A stretch of 12,762 nucleotides of DNA from Desulfotignum sp. (lineage in GTDB: Bacteria > Desulfobacterota > Desulfobacteria > Desulfobacterales > Desulfobacteraceae). A model generated the notes under the pieces. The model was given only the letters and a program-made list of their open reading frames with translations. It made no database searches and was not told the origin of the DNA. Positions 1 to 5,451 of this stretch are shown here, piece after piece. Where the stretch lies: positions 1 to 12,762 of the forward strand of contig JAABSS010000188.1 in the NCBI GenBank assembly GCA_011390235.1, read 5' to 3'. Positions within the stretch are counted from its first letter, which is position 1. Every line of letters starts with the position of its first letter. The position numbers and the translations under genes are program-made.

Positions 1-302
1 GTGCCGTCTGCCACCACGGTTTCCACAGGGTGTCCGGAGACGGTAAAGGTGATGCGCACCCGGTCCGGTGTCTGGGCAGCCCAGGCGATCTGGTATGTCT
101 GCACCCCGGTTGATGTTTCCAGTCGCACCCTTGCGGTTCCCTTGCTGGATGTAATATCCTGGTTCCAGGCTCGTAACCGGGAGGCAGACTGCCATGCTGC
201 CCGGTCCAGACCGGGATCGGTCTGTGGCCGTGGCATGGCGCATCCGGCCAGACAGACGGCACAAACCAGGGAAATGAAAAACAGGGCAGGAACAGGTTTC
301 AT
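1..302 (-). CDS. LolB-like outer-membrane lipoprotein, partial (N-terminal 100 residues)
   Basis: The first 100 codons of a lipoprotein gene that continues past the left edge of the window. The N-terminus is a short hydrophobic signal peptide ending in the lipobox LAGC, with the lipidated Cys at residue 21. The mature part (about residues 50-100) contains a stretch like SKGTARVRLE, then AWAAQTPDRVRITF, an alternating beta-strand pattern typical of LolB/LppX-like lipoprotein carriers in Deltaproteobacteria. The family call is by pattern only; a DUF4292-type protein is the main alternative. The ATG (302-300) overlaps the TGA of the upstream TPR gene (301-299) in an ATGA arrangement, so it is probably translationally coupled and belongs to the rpoH-TPR operon. 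The C-terminal half cannot be judged. Confidence 0.72.
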   Translation of the reverse strand, partial: MKPVPALFFISLVCAVCLAGCAMPRPQTDPGLDRAAWQSASRLRAWNQDITSSKGTARVRLETSTGVQTYQIAWAAQTPDRVRITFTVSGHPVETVVADG

Positions 303-2110
303 TCCAGGGACTGCCGGGTTTCAGGGACAGCCGGGGTAATTCCCTGCTGTTCAAGTTTTTTGATTTTTGTCTTCAGCTCCTGCACCAGATCGGCATCCTC
401 TTTTTTGGCATTGGCCACGGCCTTGTGATACACTGTCAGGGCTTTGGACAACTGGCCGGTTTTGACATAGGCATCTGCCAGGTGGCTGGCGATAATGGTT
501 TCATACCCTGTCATGTCTGCAGCCTTTTTCAGATAAAAGACCGCTTTTTCATATTCTTTTTGCTTAAAATAGACCCAGCCCAGGCTGTCGGTTATATAGG
601 CGTCATCCGGTTTGATTTCCAGGGCTTTTTTGATCAGGTCATGGGCCTGGTCCAGATGGATGCCCAGATCAGCATAGGTATACCCCAGATAATTGAGGGC
701 GGATGCATCATCCGGATCAAGGGCGATGATTTTTTTCATGGTGGCAATGCATGCATCTTTTTGTCCTGCCTTGTCCTGGATCGCCCCGAGCCGGAAAAGC
801 AAAGAGGTGTTTTCCGGCGCATCTGACAGCCCTTTGGTCAGCAGGTCCATGGCTTCTTCCAGGCGGCCTTGCTGCTCATAAAACGCTGAAAGATAGGAAA
901 TGATATCAATATCTTCAGGGTTTTTTTCGTGGTGGTCCTCAAGAAAGGCCACCGCTTTTTCCCCCTTGCCCATTTCCCGGTATAAAAATCCAATGGTCAA
1001 AAGGGTTTTTTTGTACTGGGGGTGGGCAGGTGATACCTTGAGATAATGCTGGATGGCCTGCTCCGGATTTTTGCTGGATTCATGGGCCATGCCCAGGAAA
1101 AAATTGAGATTGTCATTGTCCGGGTCTGCCTTGCGCATTTCGGAAAAAACAATGACAGCATCTTCATACCGTTTTTGGGAAATAAAGGTGTCCACCGCTG
1201 TCATCACCAGTTGGGAGTTGGTGGATGCCTGTTCTCCAAGGTCAGTGAACAGGTACGCAGCCTTGTCGGTTTGTCCTGTTTTGTGGTAGATCAATGCTGT
1301 TTCCAGCAGTGCGCGGGTATTTTCCGGTTCAATCTCCAGAATTTCTTCATAAACAGCCAGAATTTTTTCATGGTCGGTATCATCATTTTGCTGTCGGAGA
1401 ATCTCTATAAGCCTGAACCGGGGCTCCACCAGATTCGGTTCCAGTTCTATGGTTTTTAAAAACGCCTGTTCTGCCGCTGCATAATTTTCAGAAAGAAGAT
1501 GGGCTTCCCCCAGATAAAAATGGGCCACATAATAACGGGGCAAATGGGTCACCATTCGGGAAAACAATTCCAGGGCCGGGGCATACTGCTGGTTTTCCAT
1601 GAAAATTCTGCCAAGGCGCAGATAGGTTTCCTTGTTTTCGGTGTCCAGTTCCAGGATCTGGTGCAGCAAAGAAAGCAGCCGGTTTTGTTCCATGCTGTCT
1701 TTTTTCAAGTGTACCAGCATGAGCAGGTTATCCACGTCATGCGGATCACGGCCGGCCAGTGCCTCTGCCAGGGCCACTGCTTTTTCTTCCTGGCCTGTTT
1801 CAAGCGCCAGCCGGACCTGCTCCCGCCGCAAAAATGCGGCATCCGGATCCTGGGCAATGGCTTTTTCAAGAAGGGCTGCAGCCTGGTCCGGCCGGTCCTG
1901 CTGATGCGCCATCAGATATATCAGATAATAATAGCGCGCAGAAAGGGGCGGTTCAGGTTTGGGCTCCCTGTCAGGCAGAGCATCTGCCGGTGCCTGTGTC
2001 ACAGGTTCCGGGCTGATCCGGTTGCATCCTGAAAAGCACAAAACCGCTGTCAGTATGCATAGGTGGACAATCAATTTTATCATTGGACGGGTTGTTGTAT
2101 GTTTTGTCAT
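299..2110 (-). CDS. Tetratricopeptide-repeat lipoprotein
   Basis: A protein of about 603 residues, lipidated and probably anchored in the outer membrane facing the periplasm. The signal peptide ends in a lipobox (CFSGC; Cys29 with this start). The rest is almost entirely TPR helices: units with the A-x-x-L-G/Y-x-x-x-x-x-A-x-x-x-F/Y pattern recur at about 34-residue spacing, for example YLRLGRIFMENQQYAPALE and LNYLGYTYADLGIHLDQA. The C-terminal block LNYLGY...DSLGWVYFKQKEYEKAVFYLKKA is typical of proteobacterial TPR lipoproteins that assemble envelope complexes; no catalytic domain is visible. Start choice is uncertain: ATG at 2110 lies one base after the sigma-factor stop, ATG at 2128 would overlap that gene by 17 bases, and ATG at 2083 gives the most compact signal peptide. 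None has a strong ribosome binding site, so coupling to the upstream gene is likely. The partner or cargo is unknown. Confidence 0.85.
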   Translation of the reverse strand: MTKHTTTRPMIKLIVHLCILTAVLCFSGCNRISPEPVTQAPADALPDREPKPEPPLSARYYYLIYLMAHQQDRPDQAAALLEKAIAQDPDAAFLRREQVRLALETGQEEKAVALAEALAGRDPHDVDNLLMLVHLKKDSMEQNRLLSLLHQILELDTENKETYLRLGRIFMENQQYAPALELFSRMVTHLPRYYVAHFYLGEAHLLSENYAAAEQAFLKTIELEPNLVEPRFRLIEILRQQNDDTDHEKILAVYEEILEIEPENTRALLETALIYHKTGQTDKAAYLFTDLGEQASTNSQLVMTAVDTFISQKRYEDAVIVFSEMRKADPDNDNLNFFLGMAHESSKNPEQAIQHYLKVSPAHPQYKKTLLTIGFLYREMGKGEKAVAFLEDHHEKNPEDIDIISYLSAFYEQQGRLEEAMDLLTKGLSDAPENTSLLFRLGAIQDKAGQKDACIATMKKIIALDPDDASALNYLGYTYADLGIHLDQAHDLIKKALEIKPDDAYITDSLGWVYFKQKEYEKAVFYLKKAADMTGYETIIASHLADAYVKTGQLSKALTVYHKAVANAKKEDADLVQELKTKIKKLEQQGITPAVPETRQSLE

Positions 2111-2111
2111 T

Positions 2112-3077
2112 TTATTGGCTGTGATCATACATGTCGAAATCCGGCATGTCTTTTTTAAAGAAGGTTTTCATTTTTTTCAAAATATTGTTTTCAATCTGCC
2201 GTACCCGCTCTCTGGATATATTGTATTCTTCACCGATCTCCTGGAGGGTCTGGGGAGAATCGGAAAAAATCCGGCGTTCAAAGATTACCAGTTCCCTGTC
2301 ATTGAGCGTGGTTTTAAAAACTTTGACCTTGGTGTGCAGAATGTCTTCAATTTCTTTTTTTGCCATCTGGTCTTCAGAGGAATCTGATTCAGTATTGATG
2401 AATTCGATGCGCTCGGTATTGGAATCGTTCTTTAAGGGTTCATCCAGGGACAGATCCCAGTTTGCCAGGCGCTGGTCCATATCCATTACTTCTTTTTCAG
2501 ATACCCCCAGACGTTCGGACAAAAGTTTGGGCTTGGGATCGAATCCCTGCTCGATGAGCAGCTGTTTTTCTTTTTTTAAACGAAAAAATAATTTTCGCTG
2601 ACCCTGGGTGGTGCCGATTTTGACCATGCGCCAGTTGTCCATGATGAACTTGAGGATGTATGCCTTGATCCAGAATGAAGCATAATAGGAGAATTTTACG
2701 TTTTTATAGGGATTGAACTTCTTGACTGCCTGAACAAGGCCGATGTTGCCTTCCTGGATCAGATCCAGCAGGTTCTGCATCCATATCCGCTGAAATTCCA
2801 GGGCGATTTTCACCACCAGCCGCAGATTGGAGGTGGTCATGATATAGGCGGCTTCCTGATCACCTTCCTCCTGGATGCGTGTGCCCAGTTCAATTTCCTC
2901 CTCCCGGTTCAGCAGCTTGTACCGGTTGATCTCATTCAGGTAGCTCTGGATGGGATCTGATTTTACCAGGGCTTTTGAATTGGAGGCCCTGGCCTTTGGC
3001 ACCGGCAGCAGAAAATCTTTTTTGGTTAACCGTTTTTTATCTGTATCGGAATAGCTCTGGTCTATGTCGTTTTTCAT
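2112..3077 (-). CDS. rpoH: RNA polymerase sigma factor, RpoH (sigma-32) type
   Basis: A 321-residue sigma-70 family factor of the heat-shock group, somewhat longer than the roughly 285 residues of enterobacterial RpoH. Region 1.2 is at about residues 40-70 (DPIQSYLNEINRYKLLNREE). Region 2 is at about 83-155, with NLRLVVKIA, LLDLIQEGNIGL and the -10 recognition part FSYYASFWIKAYI. Next comes the RpoH box QRKLFFRLK (160-168), the diagnostic motif that separates RpoH from RpoS and RpoD. Region 4 ends with a helix-turn-helix, TLQEIGEEYNISRERVRQIE (277-296). By family knowledge it directs transcription of chaperone and protease genes. The ATG at 3077 has GAAGG eight bases upstream. It is first in an operon with two lipoprotein genes. 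The acidic linker at 215-245 (SDSSEDQMAKKE) is unremarkable. The exact regulon is inference. Confidence 0.92.
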   Translation of the reverse strand: MKNDIDQSYSDTDKKRLTKKDFLLPVPKARASNSKALVKSDPIQSYLNEINRYKLLNREEEIELGTRIQEEGDQEAAYIMTTSNLRLVVKIALEFQRIWMQNLLDLIQEGNIGLVQAVKKFNPYKNVKFSYYASFWIKAYILKFIMDNWRMVKIGTTQGQRKLFFRLKKEKQLLIEQGFDPKPKLLSERLGVSEKEVMDMDQRLANWDLSLDEPLKNDSNTERIEFINTESDSSEDQMAKKEIEDILHTKVKVFKTTLNDRELVIFERRIFSDSPQTLQEIGEEYNISRERVRQIENNILKKMKTFFKKDMPDFDMYDHSQ

Positions 3078-3116
3078 TCAATGAACCTTCAACAAAAATA
3101 TAATGTATAAAAAATG

Positions 3117-3122
3117 ATTATA
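3117..3122 (-). promoter_or_regulatory. Putative extended -10 promoter of the rpoH operon
   Basis: On the minus strand TATAAT sits directly after TGG, an extended -10 (TGnTATAAT), about 40 bases upstream of the sigma-factor ATG. The -35 region 17 bases further up is poor (TTTAAT), which fits an extended -10 promoter. No heat-shock type -35 (CTTGAAA) is evident. Prediction only. Confidence 0.5.
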
Positions 3123-3188
3123 CCATTATCATTGGTTGTATTAAAGGAATAAATTATTCAAAATCCCGAATTCCTGATATTTTTTTGC

Positions 3189-3222
3189 TGGACTTTTTGT
3201 GGGCTTTCTGTTAAAAAGTCCA
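3189..3222. repeat. 10-bp perfect inverted repeat upstream of tRNA-Arg
   Basis: TGGACTTTTT (3189-3198) and AAAAAGTCCA (3213-3222) form a perfect inverted repeat around a 14-base loop, ending six bases before the tRNA 5' end. It could be a leader hairpin, a protein site or a terminator remnant. Confidence 0.6.
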
Positions 3223-3228
3223 TCTGTT

Positions 3229-3305
<77 letters not shown>

Positions 3306-3362
3306 CTCTTCAGCTTTTCAGGTTTTTCAAGCATCAAATTTAACGGGGGTTTTAATGGGAGA

Positions 3363-3389
3363 AAAATTGGGGACAGACCACGTTTTTTC
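3363..3389 (+). repeat. 27-bp repeat with GGGGACAGACC, copy 1
   Basis: AAAATTGGGGACAGACCACG followed by TTTTTTC. It is identical to copy 2, which starts 70 bases later. Motifs of this GGGGACAGACC kind often occur around genes for REP-associated (Y1, IS200-like) transposases in many proteobacteria. No transposase is present here, so this is a likely remnant or non-autonomous copy. Confidence 0.75.
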
Positions 3390-3419
3390 CAGGGCTCCCC
3401 ACCCCCTGATCCAGCCCTG
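3390..3419. repeat. 7-bp inverted repeat between the two 27-bp repeats
   Basis: CAGGGCT (3390-3396) and AGCCCTG (3413-3419) can pair around a C-rich 16-base loop. Lying between two direct repeats, it gives a REP/BIME-like layout of repeat, hairpin, repeat. Confidence 0.5.
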
Positions 3420-3432
3420 CTGACCCCAAAGG

Positions 3433-3459
3433 AAAATTGGGGACAGACCACGTTTTTTC
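3433..3459 (+). repeat. 27-bp repeat with GGGGACAGACC, copy 2
   Basis: An exact second copy of the 27 bases at 3363-3389, in the same orientation. Confidence 0.75.
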
Positions 3460-3576
3460 ATGAAGAAGTTTTTGAATGAATTATCTTAGCCCCTGTTCCA
3501 GAATGTTTCTCATAGGGGGGATGCATGGTTTTCAGGTGAACCAAACAGCTTTGATATACCTTGACGGAATTTCAAA

Positions 3577-3660
3577 ATGAGTTTAAAGTTTAAAAAGATG
3601 GGTGACGAAAATAACCGTTTAAACGATCCCCATGATGAATTTATGGGAAAATGGCAATAG
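3577..3660 (+). pseudogene. Possible N-terminal remnant of an Rpn/PDDEXK-type nuclease (27 codons)
   Basis: A 27-codon open frame from ATG 3577 to TAG 3660. Its part NRLNDPHDEFMGK resembles the conserved start of Rpn-family recombination-promoting nucleases (pattern N-P-H-D-x-F-F-K). The frame stops right after this motif, so at best it is the truncated beginning of such a gene. The match covers only about ten residues and could be chance. No clear ribosome binding site precedes it. Confidence 0.25.
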
Positions 3661-3677
3661 AGCAATGAGGTGATCTC

Positions 3678-3890
3678 ATGGGTCAGGCAGAATTAATTTA
3701 TGAAGTAAGCAAGCAGCTGCCCGTGCCGGCACAGCAGCAATTGCTTGATTTTGCTGAATTCCTGCGGATGAAAAAAGGGAAGGCCTCGGCCCGGAGTGGC
3801 ACGATGGATATGCCGGGCAGCACACCGCGTCGAATTCCACACCCGGATATTGCTGGGAAAACCCGCATCATGGGCGATATTATCACATGA
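3678..3890 (+). CDS. DUF2281-like (VapB-type) antitoxin, probably C-terminally truncated
   Basis: A 70-residue small protein. The N-terminal half, IYEVSKQLPVPAQQQLLDFAEFLRMKK (about residues 8-34), is the amphipathic helix pattern L/I-Y-x-x-x-x-x-L-P-x-x-x-x-x-x-x-L-D-F-x-E-F-L of DUF2281-type antitoxins. The C-terminal HPDIAGKTRIMGDIIT matches the toxin-binding tail, which in the family normally runs on another 10-15 residues to an acidic/Trp ending. Here it stops abruptly at TGA 3888-3890, where the oppositely oriented PIN-toxin stub begins. A strong Shine-Dalgarno (GAGGTGAT, 3665-3672) supports the start. No toxin gene follows on the same strand. It may still be expressed as an orphan antitoxin. 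The family call is fairly secure; functionality is doubtful. Confidence 0.65.
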   Translation: MGQAELIYEVSKQLPVPAQQQLLDFAEFLRMKKGKASARSGTMDMPGSTPRRIPHPDIAGKTRIMGDIIT

Positions 3891-3957
3891 CCGATTTTTC
3901 AGGAAATGTTTTCACGGCCTCTGAAAGTACGTTTGTATCAATGAGATATTTCATCAT
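3883..3957 (-). pseudogene. VapC/PIN-domain toxin, 24-codon N-terminal stub
   Basis: An open frame of 24 codons starting MMKYLIDTNVLSEAV and ending in TGA at 3885-3883. The start is the canonical PIN-domain opening (Y-L-x-D-T-N-V-L-S-E, containing the first catalytic Asp), and the match continues through about residue 23, after which the other roughly 110 residues of a VapC toxin are missing. Its ATG (3957-3955) overlaps the TGA of the Phd antitoxin frame (3956-3954), the usual coupling in such operons. The 3' end overlaps the last eight bases of the DUF2281-like gene on the other strand, marking a rearrangement junction. It cannot be an active RNase. Confidence 0.75.
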
Positions 3958-4193
3958 TTTAATGCGGCTTCTCTTCCAGAGGACAGGTCTCGAAGCCCTT
4001 TGAAATCACTTTCAGAAATCTCTATTCCTTCATCCTCAGCCTTTCGCCGAAATTCCGAAATGGCATTCCAAAAACCCGTATATTTGCGGCTGAGCCGTTC
4101 ATATTCTTGAATCGACAGCAATACTGCAACCGGTTTTCCTCGTCTGGTCAACTCGACATACGGTCCCTTTTCGACATAATGAATAATGGTGGG
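3954..4193 (-). pseudogene. Phd/YefM-family antitoxin lacking its N-terminus
   Basis: From codon 4193 the frame reads PTIIHYVEKGPYVELTRRGK and then PVAVLLSIQEYERLSRKYTG, the conserved core of Phd-type antitoxins (I-x-x-V-E-K-G-x-x-x-E-L-T-R-R-G-K-P-V-A-V-L-L-S), followed by a C-terminal toxin-binding tail ending REAALK. The first 12-15 residues, including the ATG and the first DNA-contacting strand, are missing: just upstream the sequence becomes the GGGGACAGACC repeat (4196-4212). A TTG at 4151 could initiate a 65-residue fragment, but that would remove half the DNA-binding domain. The intact C-terminus and the overlap with the toxin ATG show that this was a normal phd-vapC pair before rearrangement. 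Confidence 0.75.
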
Positions 4194-4195
4194 GA

Positions 4196-4212
4196 AAAAT
4201 GGGGACAGACCA
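4196..4212 (+). repeat. GGGGACAGACC repeat, copy 3 (shorter)
   Basis: AAAATGGGGACAGACCA resembles the first part of the 27-bp repeats at 3363 and 3433, in the same orientation and with one T fewer. It then diverges. It sits at the broken start of the Phd antitoxin gene. Confidence 0.65.
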
Positions 4213-4319
4213 GGACAGGTATGGGCGGATGGGCGGGTTGAGTGATCAGAGGGGGAGAAGATGCAGAAAATTTTACGCTGCGGTTGTGTCTTTGCCGAAA
4301 CGGTTTCTCGGGAAGTCGC

Positions 4320-4347
4320 TTGACAGGTCGGGTCCTGATGCTATGAT
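4320..4347 (+). promoter_or_regulatory. Sigma-70-type promoter for the small antitoxin gene
   Basis: A perfect -35 TTGACA (4320-4325) and TATGAT (4342-4347; five of six) are separated by 16 bases, predicting a start near 4354 and a leader of about 40 bases before the ATG at 4393. This is the best promoter match in the window. Confidence 0.7.
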
Positions 4348-4392
4348 AGTGTATATTCAATTCTTGGAAAGATAGATTTTGGGGGTACAATT

Positions 4393-4614
4393 ATGGAGGC
4401 AATCAGACAAATAGTTGATCTAAACAAATTGGAGTCTGTTATTAATATTCCAAAAGGATTTAATTATACCAAAGTCGAAGTCATCATTTTCCCCGCTGAT
4501 GATTTTATACCGAAAGAAAAAAAAAGAAATTTTGGACCATATGAGGGAAAAGGCAGCTTCAAGATGCATAGTGACTTTGCCATGACTGAATCAGAATTGC
4601 TGGGCCATGAATAA
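4393..4614 (+). CDS. Small type II antitoxin (VapB-like), apparently intact
   Basis: A 73-residue protein. The N-terminus MEAIRQIVDLNKLESVINIP, followed closely by KVEVIIFPADD, is a widespread small-antitoxin signature (I-R-Q-I-x-D-x-x-x-L-x-x-x-I-x-x-P, then E-V-I-x-x-P). It folds as a short DNA-binding dimer module. The C-terminal FGPYEGKGSFKMHSDFAMTESELLG is a typical toxin-binding tail. Its end overlaps the ATG of the next frame by eight bases (ATG at 4607, TAA at 4612-4614), as expected for antitoxin-toxin coupling. It has a near-consensus promoter upstream and a weak G-rich site before the ATG. The toxin it once paired with is broken, so this is probably an orphan antitoxin. Which toxin family it neutralised is uncertain. 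Confidence 0.72.
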   Translation: MEAIRQIVDLNKLESVINIPKGFNYTKVEVIIFPADDFIPKEKKRNFGPYEGKGSFKMHSDFAMTESELLGHE

Positions 4615-4722
4615 ATACCTGTTGATACGGTTTCTTATTTCACAGATTCGCCTTATGGTATGGAAAAGCTGGATTCCATCTGCATGCTTCTAATTGCAAT
4701 CGGGGAGTCACTAAAAAATATG
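4607..4722 (+). pseudogene. Frameshifted and truncated toxin remnant (HepT/DUF86-like, possibly fused to a PIN start)
   Basis: The coupled ATG at 4607 begins MNKYLL and then goes out of frame. Moving to the frame of 4624 gives DTVSYFTDSPYGMEKLDSIC, then MLLIAIGESLKNM. The part S-P-x-G-M-E-K-L-D-S-I-C-M-x-L-I-A-I-G-E-S-L-K-N is a hallmark of HepT-like (DUF86) toxin nucleases. One base appears lost between 4619 and 4624. Homology ends at 4722, before the catalytic R-x4-6-H motif of HepT, so the product is dead. MNKYL-x-DT also resembles a PIN-toxin start, so this may be a scar joining pieces of two toxins. The reading by frame is direct; the family naming is from motif memory. Confidence 0.62.
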
Positions 4723-4728
4723 TTCTTT

Positions 4729-5353
4729 TCACCGGATCAGCGGAAGGCCGGTTTCCTTTGCCATCTGCAGGGCCTGTTTGAATTCCCGGGCAGCCAGGGG
4801 CTGAGCCAGGCCCGCATATTGGGCGGCTTCTCCCATGGGCCGGTACTGGGACATAAGATTCACATGGGTATGGGCGGAGACCTTTGTACACCAGGGGGAG
4901 GTGCAGTCCCTGGTCGATGGCAATATCCAGGGCCTTCAGGATCTGGGGAACCACATGGGTGGGGGTCACAAAATTGATGTTGTGGCATCCTTTTTCCTGC
5001 AGAAACAGCATGATGGCCGCAATCTGATCTGCATCGGCAGCCTGGCCGTTTCCCTGGATACTGATGTCATAATTCTGGCAGAAAACACACTGCAGGCTGC
5101 AATGGGAAAAAAAGATCGTGCCTGATCCCCTGTCCCCCACCAGCTGGGGCTCTTCACCGTAATGCGGGGCAAAACTGGCAACTTCCGCTGTTTTTCCGGT
5201 GGCACAATACCCTTTTTCATCTCTGGTCCGGTCCACCCGGCACTGCCGTGGACACAGGGTACAGGAACCAAGGATTTCAAAGGCTGCCCGGATCTTTTCT
5301 TTGAGCTGTCCGTTTTTCTTTGTTGCAATATATGCAGGTATGAAAGGTTTCAT
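4729..5353 (-). pseudogene. PflX-type radical SAM protein (COG1313) with internal deletion and frameshift
   Basis: The first 156 codons from ATG 5353 are a good N-terminal half of a PflX-like radical SAM protein. A Cys cluster CTLCPRQC (31-38) and Cys50 come first, then FAPHYGEEPQLVGDRGSGTI (61-80), the radical SAM iron-sulfur motif CSLQCVFC (85, 89, 92) and HNINFVTPTHVVPQI. At about 4880-4885, after LPLVY where the family continues with N-x-G-G-Y, the sequence jumps to the family's C-terminal end in another frame: AHTHVNLMSQYRPMGEAAQY, ending GLPLIR with TGA at 4729. Roughly 90 codons of the barrel are missing. The original frame reads on to 4640 as nonsense. The gene stands next to the toxin-antitoxin debris and diverges from the EamA transporter gene. 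The start at 5353 fits the family N-terminus MxPFIPxY; an upstream ATG at 5425 is possible. Confidence 0.8.
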
Positions 5354-5392
5354 TTTTTTATCTAAGACTGGCACCGCAGTTTGCGTTTTTGG

Positions 5393-5421
5393 TTGTTTGT
5401 CTTCAGTTAAAAGATTATACT
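5393..5421 (+). promoter_or_regulatory. Putative promoter of the EamA transporter gene
   Basis: TTGTTT (5393-5398) and TATACT (5416-5421; five of six to consensus) are separated by 17 bases, giving a predicted leader of about 25 bases before the ATG at 5452. Confidence 0.42.
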
Positions 5422-5451
5422 CCATGGTCTGAAAATTGGCAAAGGAAGACA

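Larger units (their letters stand above)
3306..3576. other. Non-coding repeat-bearing region after tRNA-Arg
   Basis: I see no credible gene here. The segment holds two copies of a 27-bp direct repeat (listed separately) flanking a small GC-rich inverted repeat, then AT-rich sequence. No strong Rho-independent terminator follows the tRNA. Confidence 0.6.

Noticed and set aside
3363..3459. CRISPR array
   Set aside because: There are only two identical copies plus a distant partial one, with unequal spacing and no cas genes.
4148..4390. An 80-codon minus-strand open frame upstream of the small antitoxin
   Set aside because: It reads through the repeat and antisense to the promoter region, has low-complexity Pro/His composition and resembles no family.
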